From: Pseudoscleropodium purum
Taxonomy: Eukaryota > Streptophyta > Bryopsida > Hypnales > Brachytheciaceae
NCBI GenBank assembly: GCA_963969395.1
Contig: OZ017796.1
Coordinates: 11,968,501-12,032,500, forward strand
Direction of reading: 5' to 3'
Length of the DNA: 64,000 nucleotides
Shown: piece by piece, positions 35,560 through 48,099 of the stretch
Layout: every line of letters starts with the position of its first letter
Position numbering within the stretch: position 1 is the stretch's first letter
Position numbers and translations under genes: made by a program
Notes under the pieces: model-generated
Databases searched by the model: none
Seen by the model: the letters and a program-made list of their open reading frames with translations, nothing else
Told to the model about the DNA's origin: nothing

Positions 35560-36625
35560 CATCCATATCAAATGGAGATGAGTTCTCAAATATATTTGCT
35601 TATACTAAAGGAAAATCAAGATGAAAGAGGAAGGAATCAATGTAGCCATTGTGAAAGAGATTTTGCTAAAGTAAGGTAAAAACATATATTCAATCTTTGA
35701 TCTTTGCCATGGATGTTTCCAAGTCAATGTTGCATTGATGCATGACGGAAAGAAAGCTCTACCACCATTTCAGTGCTTTGAAACCATTCCTAACAAAAAC
35801 AAAGAAGAAATATCACCTTGAATATGTGGTTTCAATGATGAAAGCATCCTCTTAAATACCAATCACCAATATTTAAGGGTTCATTTGATCATGTTCATAT
35901 TGATGAAAAATAATTCTATCTCATTACAAAAATTGACAACTTTTACATGGTGGGTAATGAAGAAGAGTCACAACATATTAGTAAATGCAAGCACTTCATT
36001 CTCAAGGTGATGTTCCTTGTTGCCGTTTCTTGCTACTACTTTGATTATTTGAGGTATCAATATTTCAATGGTAAGGTTAGAGGATTCCCTCTTGTATTTA
36101 AAGAACTTGCCAAGTGATCTAGTAAGAATCTTCTAGTCAATATAATGGAGACAAAGCCAATTGCAAAAATGATAGTAGAAGTCAAAATATGGATTTGATT
36201 GACAAGTTGTTTCTAGACATTAAATTAGTTTGGTCATGAAGCTTGGAACATGGATCGATGAAGCCTTCATTCAACAAGATAACATGAAACTACATCCAAG
36301 TCCAAATGACCCACCTTTGACTAAAATGGCAATAAGGATGAATTCAAGATTTATTTGATGTGCTAACAACCAAACATTCAAGGTACAAATGTATTGGACC
36401 TTGTATTCTTTTGAGCCATTCAATCATTGCAACATCAAAAGGCATCTAATAATGATTGATGAACTAGTTACTATAGTAGTTGCCTCATTAAATGAGATGA
36501 AGAAGGACAAACTCAATGAGGCCTTCCTATCTCTTCAAAACTACCTCATCAATATAATGAAAATTAATGGTGGCAAGTGTAAGCAAAAGCTCCTCCACAT
36601 CAAGAAAGTCAAATTAGTAGATTAG
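35560..36625 (+). pseudogene. Plant-type (DD39D) mariner transposase, broken
   Basis: The first catalytic Asp is in HIDEK (35896-35910), where plant mariner transposases read HIDEKWFY; here an in-frame TAA replaces the Trp codon and FYLI follows. The block GKCKHF-like SKCKHFILKVMFLVAV follows. The second Asp is in IQQDNMKLH (Asp codon 36278-36280) and the third in NVLDL (36397-36399). The 119-nt spacing is one base short of DD39D, which indicates a 1-nt deletion. The C-terminal part is the open frame 36389-36625 with IDELVTIVVASLNEMKKDKL and FLSLQNYLINIMKINGG, typical of the mariner C-terminus. Multiple stops and shifts exclude activity. The N-terminal helix-turn-helix region (35560-35760) is barely readable. 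Confidence 0.85.
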
Positions 36626-36650
36626 GTTGTCTACAATGTCTTTTTGACAT

Positions 36651-37798
36651 ATAACAAGGGACTTGGAACATTACTCATTACATGTTGATCACTCCACCTC
36701 CATTCCATTGATTTCTAGTTGTTTTTTCTTGTTGGTTTGTCAACAATACATGATTTCATTACTATTCTCTTAACATTGTGATTTTGATTTTGTCCCATCA
36801 CTTCATTCATTTTCATTACCATTGTGCACAAAAGTACTGCCAACTCTCTTCTTGCCACATCACAACATGCATCATTTAAGAAGATTATTTTAGAACAAAA
36901 AATTTATTAAATCTTGATTAACTTCTAAAATGCTCGAGACTTTTTTCCATCAAAATCTACTAATAAATGGCATTTTTATGGCATTGATCCAAAAGATGGA
37001 AACATGAATTTTTTAAATATAAAAAATATAGGATCTTGCACTAAACTTGTATATCAACAAGTGACAAAAATTTCATGAAGTTTGACCACATAGATTGTGA
37101 TGTATCAACAATTGAAGTAAAAGGAACAAATATTTCGTGGCCCCTACATGAAAATTCCACATCACTTTGACTATCATTTGTAGGAAATTTTTCATTATCA
37201 ACTTTGAATTTTAGAATCAACCATATTGAAAAACATATTAGGCATATCTCCACAAAATTTCGAAGGTAACAAATGAAATAGAGGATATAAATATCCTAAA
37301 AAATCCTACAATGCTACGATGTGAGAAGAAATAACAATACACTTTCCACATTTGTAAATACATTTTCCACCTCATACTTTTAAATTTCAATAATTCAATA
37401 ATGGATACAAAGACAAACAATTATATTCTTCATTGACAAGCAATAACAATAAAAATTTATCTAAAAAAAAGTTGTATATATCACCTAACTTATGCATGAA
37501 GACAATCAAGACATTGGGTACCCTTCCAAAAACAAGTCCTATTATGAACCCCTTATCACCCCCCAATATTCCAATGTTCTTTCACATTCTTATTATTGGG
37601 AACTCTAATTCCACATTACTCCCTTATTTTAATTATCCGTATTCATTATAGGGCATGTGTGTATAGTTGCATCTAGAAAGTCTTCAAACCCTAAGTTGAA
37701 ATGTGAAGTGTTCAGTTGTGCACATCCTAAAAATCTGAATTGAAAGAAGCAACACTTGAGACTCACACACAACATGTAGGAAATCCTAAACTGTACTA
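36651..37798. other. A+T-rich stretch without a gene
   Basis: Short frames on the minus strand (37041-37253, 37238-37420) have no motif. This is likely the non-coding flank of the mariner on one side and of the Tc1-like element on the other; no termini were found. Confidence 0.4.
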
Positions 37799-38885
37799 CT
37801 ACTTGGTATGACCTCCATCTTCATTGATTATGAATTGAATTCTATAAAACATTGAATTAATAAAATCGTCAATAGTAGCTTGATCAATCTCCTCCCATTC
37901 TTCTTGTGCAGCGGCAAACAATTGAGAAGCAATATAGAGGGGTTGCTCTTGCTCTAAGAAACATTTTTTAAGTTGCTATTTCAACAACAACCATACATTC
38001 TCAATTGGATTGAGATCTGGTGAGTTGGGTGGCTATAGAGGTTGTACATAGCCTCAATCCTCTTATAGTTTTTTATTCTTAGGACTGTGATGCCAAGTTG
38101 CTCCATCTGCTGCAAGGTAGATATGATTAGGGTTATCACATAGATTGCAAATGAAAAGAATTACATGAGGTTCATAGATCTCACTCACAAATTGGAAAGC
38201 ATTGAGGCCTAAGTTATTGCAAGTACTTCTATGCTCCATCTCCATCTTCTTTCTCACCAAAATCAATCCCGTACAGTTTCTTTTTGCTATGCATGCAAAG
38301 ATCCCAACATTAGTCCTCCCTAACTTGAAACTTGGCTTCAAATTCTTCTTGCACAATTCCTCTTCAGGTCTCACACGCACTTTCTTTCCAACTAATGAAG
38401 GATCATACTCAATTGTCGCTTTATCAATGAATGCCATTCAATCCCCAGTGCTATAAATCCCATCGGGATCGCCTTTCTGCAAACTCTTTGCACTTTTGTT
38501 TTTGTCCATGTCTCCAAAATGGCTTCTTCCTCGGAATTTTAAGACAAAAACTGGACTCTTTAAGGATTTTGTCAACACTAGAACGACCAAGTTCAACATT
38601 AGCAATATTGGCAATTTCTCAAAGACTCAACCTTGAATTTTCATCTACTACTTCTAAAATTCTCCTCTTCTTTGCTTTCGTGAATTTTGGGGGGCATCTA
38701 GAGTACTTAGCATCCTTGACGTCACCTCCACGCTCATTGCTTCTCTTCACAAAATCTCTCACTTGTGACTTTGACAATCCTAATTCAAAAGCAATCTTCC
38801 CATAACCCCAAATTGTATATTTGCAAAGAATGTAAACCTTTGAATTCAACTCCTTTTGCTTGCTCAAATCTTGTCTCCTCACCAC
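37799..38885 (-). pseudogene. Tc1-like (DD34E) transposase, broken
   Basis: Reading right to left: an N-terminal helix-turn-helix (38619-38885; KVYILCKYTIWGYGKIAFEL then GLSKSQVRDFVKRSNERGG). An in-frame TGA follows and then, in the same frame, EIANIANVELGRSSVDKIL (second helix-turn-helix). A frameshift leads into 38063-38437 with IDKATIEYDPSLVGKKVRVR and GRTNVGIFACIA. The second catalytic Asp is in AADGATWHHS; three in-frame stops later comes QP.(stop)PPNSPDLNPIENVW, whose Glu is the third acid. There are 34 residues between them, hence DD34E. The first acid position reads Asp-Lys (FIDK) where DE is usual. The C-terminal INSMFYRIQFIINEDGGHTK and stop close the gene. It is dead. No terminal repeats were located. 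Confidence 0.85.
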
Positions 38886-39175
38886 TATCTCTTCCTAACT
38901 CACCATTGTTTGCAATTGGCAAAGGGGGTGCAAAGTCTTTTTGGACATGATTATACCCCCTTTGCAAAACCAAAAAACATTATTCCAATGGAAAATTCAT
39001 ATAAGATAGAATAAAGTAGAACTTGCATATTCTATTTTTCTCATGCACTTATGTGCTAACTTGATGATTTTTACAACTTTGGCTCATGAAAACACAATGA
39101 TGTGATGACTAAATATTTTATTTGCGTTTTTAATTATTTGAACATTTGCATAAGTTTCAAATTCATATGAATCAT

Positions 39176-40136
39176 AACCCCTAAAGGTTGGAGACTATGT
39201 TTTCACCAAAAACACTCCAAAACTGCCATTTCTAACACAAGTAACAGATTTTAAATGAAAAATATTTTTGGACACATGTAATTATAGGATTTTTTACTAA
39301 GCTTGTTTCAAAATATGTAGAAATTTTTGTAGAAATTTTTGTAGAAATTTCCACCATGTAGATTGCAAGATAATAGCATTTGAAGCGATAAATTTCTAAT
39401 TTTTAGCCTTGCAAAAATCCAAGCAACTGCAAATCAGAAGGTCACATTTATATGAAAAATGTTGAAAATGGTGGTTATTCTTTGAATTTATTTTCAATTT
39501 AAGTTGGAAACATGCCTAAAAAATTTAAAATCATTTGGTATCATACAATATATAGGAAAAAAATAGTAAATAGAAAAGAGTAGAGAATGATTCAAGATAC
39601 TAAATTGTTAACAATTTATTTATGGAATTGAAAAATGCCAATCCCATTGGTTGTAATGTTGTAATAAACAATCTACATCCAATTTTTTTAAATTTTTTTG
39701 CAAAAATATTGAAAATTGAGTTAAATAAAGGACTTCAAAATTTGTCTTAAAGGAGAGATTCAATAACAACCCGTAAACTCCCACAAACTAAATTTCCTCA
39801 TAACTTTTGACTTGTTGATTAAAATGGAACAATTCAAAGCTTTCCAAGCATATATAAATCAAGAGAACCAATTTCAAATTTTTATTTCTTTAAAAAATGA
39901 TTTTTAAAGAAGTTTTTTTGGCTACCCAAGCTGCCTATTGAAGAATGAAAAGTACATATCATACAATAACTTCTTAATCATAAAGTCAAAAGTTTTTTAA
40001 ATTGTTGGGCCTTAAAGCTAGTCCTTGGGCACATGTTGTATTAAAAATTCAGCAAAAAAGAATTAAAACTCCATTCATAGTGAGTTGCCCAAAATTTCTA
40101 TGTTGCCAAAAAATGTAGTTTGGGCATGTAGGGGTT
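39176..40136 (+). mobile_element. AACCCCTA-family element, copy 4 (best-preserved ends)
   Basis: It starts AACCCCTAAAGG and ends GGGCATGTAGGGGTT, giving inverted ends AACCCCTA / TAGGGGTT. It is 961 bp. Internal anchors match copies 1 and 3 in the same orientation and copies 2 and 5 in reverse. No transposase frame. On its right it abuts a satellite monomer. Confidence 0.7.
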
Positions 40137-40315
40137 AAGTATTTGAATAATTTCTAACTTATTGGAAGAATTTCTTCAATTATGTAAATGCCAATTCTAT
40201 GACTTTATATAAATTGGGTTTATTAAATTACAATAAATGTTATATTTAATTTCTTTTATTGAAGTTTGTCAAGCTAAAAAAGTAACAAATTCATTAGAAT
40301 TGTCCATTTTTTCTT
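40137..40315 (+). repeat. Satellite monomer, isolated copy
   Basis: The block CTATGACTTTATATAAATTG followed by GGTTTATTAAATTACAATAAATG matches monomers at 41933 and 55452, and, inverted, about 57390-57452. It lies between AACCCCTA copy 4 and a gene-free stretch (40316-40927). Confidence 0.7.
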
Positions 40316-40927
40316 GTAGTATAGTAGCAAAGGTTTCTTTGCTAAGAATTTTGTAATGGAATAGAAAAGATTATGAATAAAATATAAATTAAATAAACTA
40401 ATCATTGGATTTGACACGTTGACCATTACAAATTGTCAAAGGATATGAAATCAAACACACAAATCAAACACAACCATAAGAATATTGAAATTTAATACAA
40501 GTCCCACAATCAATTTCTTAGCCACAAACACACAACAATCCAATTATTCAATTTAATTAATACACCATTAAAAAATATTCAATAATAAAATTAACCTACA
40601 AAAATTTGTGAAAACAGATTATTCTTAACATAAATGACAATTTTACTTCATAAAAAATCAAGAGAGAAGGTTAGGAGAATGCCGATTTGTCTCATTTGTA
40701 TCTAAACAATAAGATAGTTATTTGCCTTGAAAAGAGTCCAAGAAGATTTGTCACTTTTCCAATATAGTTTTTATAGAATATTCCACATCTAAAGTGTATA
40801 AAATGACAATTAGCTAGTTATCCTTTGTAAATGTGAAAATTGTTTGATTATTGATCTTATTTTACAAAGCAAATGACAAGTAGTAAAAAAACAAAACTAC
40901 TTAATTATAGTGTTTTAAATTAATCTG

Positions 40928-41833
40928 TAAAGCACTAAACAACATAGCAATTTTTGGCAACTCATTACAAACAAAATTTTCATTCTTTTGGGCTATAATT
41001 TTCACACAACATTTTACTAAGGAGTAGCTTCAAGACCCAATAATTTTCATAACTTCGGACTACATGGTTAAAAAGTTATTGCATGATACTTTATTTCATT
41101 ACTTTGTGGGTAGCCCCAATTTCTTTAAAAAGTCAATTTTACAGAAATAAAAATTGAAAATTGTTTTTTTTAATTTATACATATGTAAAAAGATTTCAAT
41201 GATTTCAATTTCATTAATGATATGAAATATATGAAGAGTTTTAGTTTGTAGGCAATTATAGAATCACTATTCTAAAAGAAACTTTGAAGTCCTTTAATTA
41301 ACTCAATTTTCAATATTTTGAAAAAAATAAAAACAAAGGATAAATATTGTTTATTACAAAATTACTACCATTTAAATTGAAATTTTTTTAATTCCATAAT
41401 TAGATTCTTAACAATTTAGTGTTTTGAATCATTTTCTATTTCTTTCTACTTACTATTATTTTCCTATATGTTGTACAATTTCAAATGATTTGAAAATTTT
41501 CAAGCATGTAGACAACTTGCCTTGAAGAATGAATCCAAAGAGTAACCACCACTTTGGACATTTTTTCATACAAATGTGACCTTGTGAAGTGCAGCTGCCC
41601 GATTTTTGCAGGGCCAAAAAAATGAATTTTGTCAATTTAAACACTAGTATCTTGCCATCTACACGGTAAAAAATTCTGAAATTTTTTAAAAATCTTTTCA
41701 AACTAGTTTACAATAAGATCTTATGGTTACATGTGTCCCAAAACTATTTTTTTTCTAAAATTTATTAATTGTACTAGAAATGGTAGTTTTGGAGCATTTT
41801 TGGTGAACACATAGACAAAGACCTGTAAGGGTT
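40928..41833 (-). mobile_element. AACCCCTA-family element, copy 5 (inverted)
   Basis: The left end is worn (AACATAGCAATTTTTGGCAA). The right end reads GTACTAGAAATGGTAGTTTT...ACCTGTAAGGGTT at 41833. It is the reverse complement of copy 4 through most of its length. It sits within the satellite domain. Confidence 0.6.
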
Positions 41834-41864
41834 AAGTAAAATTTGCATGATTTTAGGATTACCA

Positions 41865-42195
41865 TAAAACTTATGTACTTAAAGAATTTACAACTTGTTG
41901 GTTGATTTTCTTCATTTACCTTAAAATCAATTCTATGACTTTATATGAATTCAATTCATTGAACTACAACAAATATTATATTTTATTTTTTTAATGATGT
42001 TTAAGAGTAAGTAAACACTTTTAAGAAATTCAAATAAATATGAATCTTGGGTATTTAAAAAGTTTCCAACTTATTTATGGATTTTGTTCTTGTATTTAAA
42101 TATCAATTGTATGATTCTATATAAATTAGGTTCATTAAAGTCTATTAAATGTTTTCTTTTAATTTCTATTGACAATTAAACTATATAAATACTTA
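41865..42195 (+). repeat. Satellite array, left part (cut by the Harbinger)
   Basis: Two monomers with phase markers CTATGACTTTATATGAATT at 41933 and GTATGATTCTATATAAATT at 42109, 176 bp apart. The second monomer is cut at the TTA of 42193-42195 and resumes at 55362. This is very A+T-rich, gene-free sequence. Confidence 0.8.
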
Positions 42196-43945
42196 AGGTA
42201 CATTCTCACTTGCTCTTAGGATGTTGTATTTTGAGTTTTAGAGGAGAAGTTGGAAGGGGAGCATTCCCATCTGCGTGCTTTAGGGAATGCTGAACATAAT
42301 TGGCATTTGATGTGGCCTGTAGTTGCCAGTAGTTTTATGGACAGTTAATGAGGTACTTTAAGAAGCCCACTAGCGGTGAAGTACCTATGGTGGTGGGAAC
42401 CAAGAATCAAAGGATATGAAGATTTCAAACACTAATTTTTTGTTCTTAAGTATTTAATTGGCTGGTACTACCATTAACTTAACAGTGTAGTTAGTAATGC
42501 TTGGTAAATGTGAAACGGTTGGGCACGGTGCCTGATGTTGGCACCGCCAATTTAAAAGAAGCTTACGCCTAAATTTAGCCTGACCTGGAGTTTTGAGTCA
42601 GTCCTCTTCTGTGCCATTCTCTTTGTAGTTGTGTGTGCTAGAACCACTAAGTGCTTGATTTTCCTTTACTACTGAATTTCTATGTTGTATTGAACGATTG
42701 TGTATGAAAGTGTTTTTATCTTACTCAGTATACGAGATCAAGAACATCACCAAATTGTAGAATATAAAGACTAGTTGCGAGAGTTGTGTAGAAGCTGCAA
42801 GTTTGTCATATGTGTACAGTAACAAGTAATGGAGAACTAGTTGCAAGCGCACCAATATGGGCGAATAATGCGACTTGTTGGTGATGTCCTAGATGATGAG
42901 TTGCTATGTGCCTTCTATTGATTAGCTGAACGTAATGAGTTTCACGAGTATTCGTTTAGAAAATGAAGGTTGTCTAATGCCATCCTATAATAGTGTTTAT
43001 CAACTTTGCTTGCAAACTAACTAGCAACATGTCGTCGAACTTGTGAGAAAGCCCTACTAGCAACTAAAGTTCTTAAGTCCGCTGTAGTGATACAATGCGA
43101 CTAGATTTGAAATGGCTTCCATGCATTGTAGTGTATTTTTCTGCAATCATGGTAGAAGCATATGAGGCATCTGAAGAGAACACAAGCAGAGCATTGTTTT
43201 ACTTGCGTACTCACATGCGTACCATATGCTACACATATACTCACTTCATGACACTTAAACGCATGTCCAAAGTGTGTCAGCCGTGTTTATAGAGTCTTAC
43301 ATATAGTAGTCTATGTTGTTGTCCGTCTCAGCAACAACTAGTAGTCAAAATTGAATGTTGCTCCTATTTCCTTTTGCATAGTGCTTCACTTTTGTAACTC
43401 ATGAAGTCGGTAAAATTTAGCTTGCCTTTCTCAAAGGTGGAACACAGGAATGGTTAATGCTAAATTGATTATCTTGAATTCTACTTTACTTTGATATTGT
43501 TTATAAATCCCTATAGTGAAGTTTGAATGTACACCATGTACCAAGCATTGTTTCGTGCGACACTAGCCCTCATGTATGCAAGGTTACAACTTGGAATGAA
43601 TGCCGACTATAATTCACTTACTTATGGGCACTATCGTTGTTTTTAGAGTTGAACTTCCTTATTTCACGTGTCGTGCATGTTGATGTCTTCAGTACCTATC
43701 AGTGTTTTTTGTTCTGAGAAGTGGTTATAATGAGGAGTACTACCAACTCTGCTGCAGTACTTGTATATGCAGGTCTAGTAGTTGCGAGTAGACCACAAGC
43801 ACCCTTGCTACAACAGTCTCAACCTGAAGAGGTGCCAACCTCCGCATTGAACACTGGCAATAACTTTGGTAGAGCCAGCTTGAGCAGCTCAAAGAAGTAG
43901 AGGAAAGACTGAGGACCCAATTGGACACCCCAAGAGATTCTAGTT

Positions 43946-45152
43946 TTGATATGTGCCAAACGCCTCATGCATTTGCATGAGTCAAATACAACTAACTCTA
44001 GAGAGCTCATGACAAGCAACAATCACAAGTGGATCTGCATTTTACAAATTGTCATGGTGGTTGGATTTTTTCCATATCAATGTGATAATCCTACATGTAA
44101 AATGAAATGGAATCAGCTATTGCTTGAGTATAAGCATATTACTGACTATCACAGATATTCTGGACAGAATGCACCAGGCTACTGGAAGATGACAATAACG
44201 CAAAGAAGAAGGCCTCCCTTGGTAGTTTGGGCAGGATTTCTATAATGAAATTAATGTCTAGTTTTCTCAGCATCCTTTCATTGAACTAGTGCATCAAAGA
44301 GACATACTATCACCTTGCGATTTGAACTATCTGGATTTGTTGCAGCAAGGCATGGAAGACAATGACGGCAGTGACAGTGACCCAAAAGACCCCATACACG
44401 CAATTGAGTGACAAGAGCCCCCCTCATGAGTTGACTCACTAGCACAACATTTGCTTGTTTGCAACCAAAGTGAAACACTAGCCTTCCTCGGCAGCCGAAG
44501 CGCCAGTTTTGGATCGTCACCAATGACTATTCCCGTTGCCTCTACTGCCTTCAACCTTGTTATTATTAGCTCTTCAGAAACAATAGCTAACACAGGTCAA
44601 AGAAGGCCTGGTAACACTAGTGTGTATAGAAAAAGCATCTCCAGCTACGGCTTAGTCATTAATGCTATAAAAGTTGTAGGTGAACTTATGAGCCCCCAAA
44701 TGAAAGACATTGTGGATGCTTCGTTGGAGGTAGAACGAGCCAAAATTCAAGTGTAAATACAATTGTTTTCCCAGCAGCTAGCGTACTAGATGGAGTGAGA
44801 CCAACTCTTACACAAATCAACATTGGCAACACATAAAAATGTCAAATTGGCTATATTGAAACAAAGTGACATGGTGAAGTGTTTGAGTTGATTGACCTTA
44901 GTAGTGGGTGCAAGTCTAATAGGGCAGACTTCAACTTCTCTAACTGCAAACTTTCCTACGGGGCCTAATCATTGCTTCCACACAAACTTACATGCTACTA
45001 AGGGGCTACATGTCGTAGTGCCAACACAACCGCCTAACGTGGAGCCAGACCTTGCTTTGGTCAATGGCGACAATAGTACTCCAAACTCGTTGTCATGGCA
45101 CAGTCCGTTGCAGCCAACGTTACACTTCAATAATGGTGCGCTCTGTTGAAAG
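43946..45152 (+). pseudogene. Harbinger second protein, Myb/SANT-like DNA-binding, broken
   Basis: The first frame (43946-44245) contains KMKWNQLLLEYKHITDYHRY followed by SGQNAPGYWKMTITQRRRPP. This is the pattern of the Myb/SANT-like (trihelix-type) domain of the Harbinger accessory protein, C..KWN.L...YK...D.....YW.M...ERK. A frameshift near 44245 leads to NEINV, a stop, then FIELVHQRDILSPCDLNYLD and an acidic MEDNDGSDSD segment (as in the family after the Myb domain). The frames 44451-44756 (a Ser-rich linker, then INAIKVVGELMSPQMKDIVD) and 44892-45149 may be the C-terminal part. In this family the partner protein binds the transposase and the element ends. Several stops make it inactive. 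Confidence 0.7.
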
Positions 45153-47459
45153 CCGCAACGTCGACGTCACTCTTACCTGCCTTATGTATGTACAAAATAC
45201 TAGTTTTCCACTATGTACATAAAGTGCAAATAAAACTTTTCTACAGGTCCTCTTATTGAGTGGTCGCTATAGAAACTTGTCACCAGATAGGGAACACCAA
45301 AAGTTGTAACCTTGTTGTTGTTATAAACCACTTTGTACAAAAGGCCATTTCTAATTTGTTTTCTATACAGCATCGGAAATGCAAGGCAACAACAATTGCA
45401 TTAGCATTTTTTGTTTTTTCCAAGAAGTCTAGAAAATCAATTTTTTGCTATAGTCACTATTTTAGCATTTATATGACAAATTGCTGTCTAGGCTTATAAG
45501 TGTGATACTCTATGAACATTGTTTACTGAAAAACAATTTTAAAAAATCCTTGTGAAATGATTTGTGCAAGTGTCCTGCTACTTTAAGATGAGAAGATTGT
45601 ACCTTCTATCGTGAGATCAACTTTTGCAGGACTTTCACATCAACTGTAGATGTGGTCTCATGTTGAGATATACTCCTAGTTGGAAATGCTTCTCTCAAAC
45701 AACAACAAAGCGGGTGTCGTCACAGACTAAGCTAGGTTCCTCGGCCGGAGGACTGTAAGCTCCCAATTTGTCAATTGGAATTCATAGATTTTCTTTTGAT
45801 TTAAACTGCAACTTAGAATAGATAAAAATATACAAAAAGTCATAAAAAGAATGTAGAACCGGAATAGGGTTGTAACATACCCATTATAGTATTTGGTCTA
45901 GATTTAATTGTATATGTAAAACTCTTCCAAAACTAGCTTGGGAATAGTGAGTGAATCACAAAATAAAGAGTTTTGTAGGTGTGGGTCACATAGCTCTTAA
46001 GGACTAAATCCGACTATGAATGTAGCAATTCATGGCTAAATTGATCCAAGGGATCCACAATGAGGTCAATAGCTTGGGTCCTACAGTTAGGTTTTGAATT
46101 CCTTATTAGAATGACAAATTTTCAAGAAACCCTAATTGTTAGTATGCAGGTGCTAGTGTGCTACAAACAAAGTATAGAGCCATGGAAAAATCTACTACCC
46201 AAGAATGGTATTCTAGAATAAATCCCATAATAGGAGTTCAATGGCAAAATTGGTTTTTCAAGATTCTTGAATCATCGACAATTCGAGGAGATGCCATTTT
46301 GAATCTCTACTGATCAGGTGTGCCAAGGACAAAGCAGACCTGTGTGCCTCCCATGGGACTCCTCAAGAGGTCTCATGGAAATTCCCGACATCTTCTGACT
46401 TAAAGAAGAATCTCTTCTAGATGGTCAACCGTTCTAACTTCCAATCGGAATTTCGTGGAAATTATCCAAGTTACAGTAAAATCTCATTAAAAATTAGACT
46501 AGCTTGTTTTATGCTAATCATGCGCTCCACCAAATTTTGCAATATTCCGAAAGAGGCTAGATTTCTCAGGAATGAATCATGTAGCAGGTCCCTATGACAT
46601 TGACTGGAGCTTCGGGAGCACATGAAAGCAAAATGAAGTCAAGAAGGAGCCTTTTCTTACTCCCTTGCACCTACTAGAGACCATAGGCTAATTACTTTTT
46701 TCAAAATAGGGAACCACCAAGAGTTGGGAATTTACCCCAACTTGGTTTTTAATCCATGCTAGCCTTTGTTGTGTTTTTGGTCTTGATACGGGGGGTCAGG
46801 GAAATTATAGATTGAAAATGGAATTATGGAGCCAATAGCGCAATTTGTTTGGCATTTGGAGTTAATCTCCAAAAGTTAGGATGTTGGTACAGTATGTGGT
46901 AGATAGTCAAAAGTTTAAGAGTGGAATGAAAATCTTTGAGGATGAAGATGAGAATGAAAATCTGAGTTGATAAGGTTACTAGTAGACTTTTTTTTGGGGG
47001 GGGGAGTGGTCCCTTGAAACTTATTTAAGGGCTTCATTTTCTTCTCTAAAATCACCCCCTTCATTTTGTTGTTGGATCCATGAGTCCAAGTGATTTTGGA
47101 AGTCTTGGCATTTGAGGCCAAGAGAACTCCATGGTGTTTTTGGATCACTTTTGGCTCCATCCTTGTTGTACTTCTTTGAGCTTTTGAAGGTCCGTGTGAG
47201 TCCTTCTATTTTATCTTTGGATCTAGTGTATGTGGGTTGTGGAAAAGTGGGAAGTCCTTTTTTTTCCCTCCTTTGTGCAACCTTGGAGGCTAACTTGTTT
47301 GAGTTAAAAGTCTTGTGTGTTGATTACTAACCCTAAAGCAATTCCCCACTGTATCTTGGCAATGCCACTTTAGGGGGCCTTTAATGCGTGAGTTAGAGTC
47401 ATTACTTTGTGTTTTTGGGTGTTTTTTATGTCTACACTAGTTCTTAGGTTAACATTCCC

Positions 47460-47710
47460 TTACTATGTCAGTACCCTTGGGGAACGGCGAAGTTTTGACT
47501 TGAGGAGTTAGAACTGGTTGTTACATTCTTTATACCCTTGGAAGATGGCGAAGCTTTGACTATAAGTATTCAAGGAAGTTGATGTGTTTCAAAAACCCTT
47601 GGGAGACGGCGAAGCTTTGATTGTAGTTCTTAGGAAGCTTGATATGTTTTGTTTGTCATCCTTGGGACAACAAAGCTTTGACCTTGGGACTTAGAAAGTT
47701 TGGCATGTTT
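47460..47710 (+). repeat. Tandem repeat of about 63 bp x 4 containing GGCGAAGCTTTGAC
   Basis: Four units, each with CCCTTGG(G/A)(A/G)..., (A)CGGCGAAG(C/T)TTTGA, and a TAGGAAG/AGTTAG block, begin near 47472, 47534, 47596 and 47659. The related motif, inverted, occurs at least three times in the right arm (50312-50430: CAAAGCTTTGC, GTCAAAGCTTTGCCAT, GTCAAAGCTTCGCCAT). The last left unit has lost the CGGCG part. Confidence 0.75.
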
Positions 47711-48099
47711 TATGAGGTGCTGTGCAAGTTCCTACATTAGCTTCCAAATATCCATGAAAGGTTAGTGTGGTTGGTTTCCAAATATCCAAAGTAGCAAGTA
47801 GCTCCCAAACACCCTGGTGGGTACAGCCCCCCAATCCTAGTGTATGCAACCCAATAACTCCCTAGTGTGTAGCTCAATAACCTTGTGTAGACAACCCGAG
47901 GGGACACATCTCATTGTGCCTTTCAAGCAATGAATCTTTTCCAATTCCTAAGTAGACTTCAAGTATACAAAAACCCAATCAAAACAAGACTTAAACTATT
48001 GTTTGCCAAGTGATTGCAAATTTTAATAAGCCGCTGTGGTTGTTTTGCAAAAGGTGGTTCAGACACAAACTAAGTATGCCATTTTTTAGATGATTAATT

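Larger units (their letters stand above)
34811..36650 (+). mobile_element. Plant-type mariner element; left end identified, right end not found
   Basis: TA followed by CTCCCTTTGTTCCAAAATGA (from 34811) is the classic plant mariner/Stowaway terminus of the CTCCCTCCGT.CC type. About 0.75 kb downstream begins a transposase-like region that ends near 36625. The inverted right terminus was not found by eye up to 37700, so the element may be truncated or its end too worn. A CACTA MITE (35311-35527) lies inside. The end given here is approximate. Confidence 0.65.

Noticed and set aside
39176..40136. AACCCCTAA words as telomere-like repeats
   Set aside because: They occur singly at the ends of a transposon-like family, never in tandem.
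40300..40330. TTTTTTCTTGTAGTATAG as a CACTA right end
   Set aside because: The terminus is imperfect and no partner left end or 3-bp duplication could be found.
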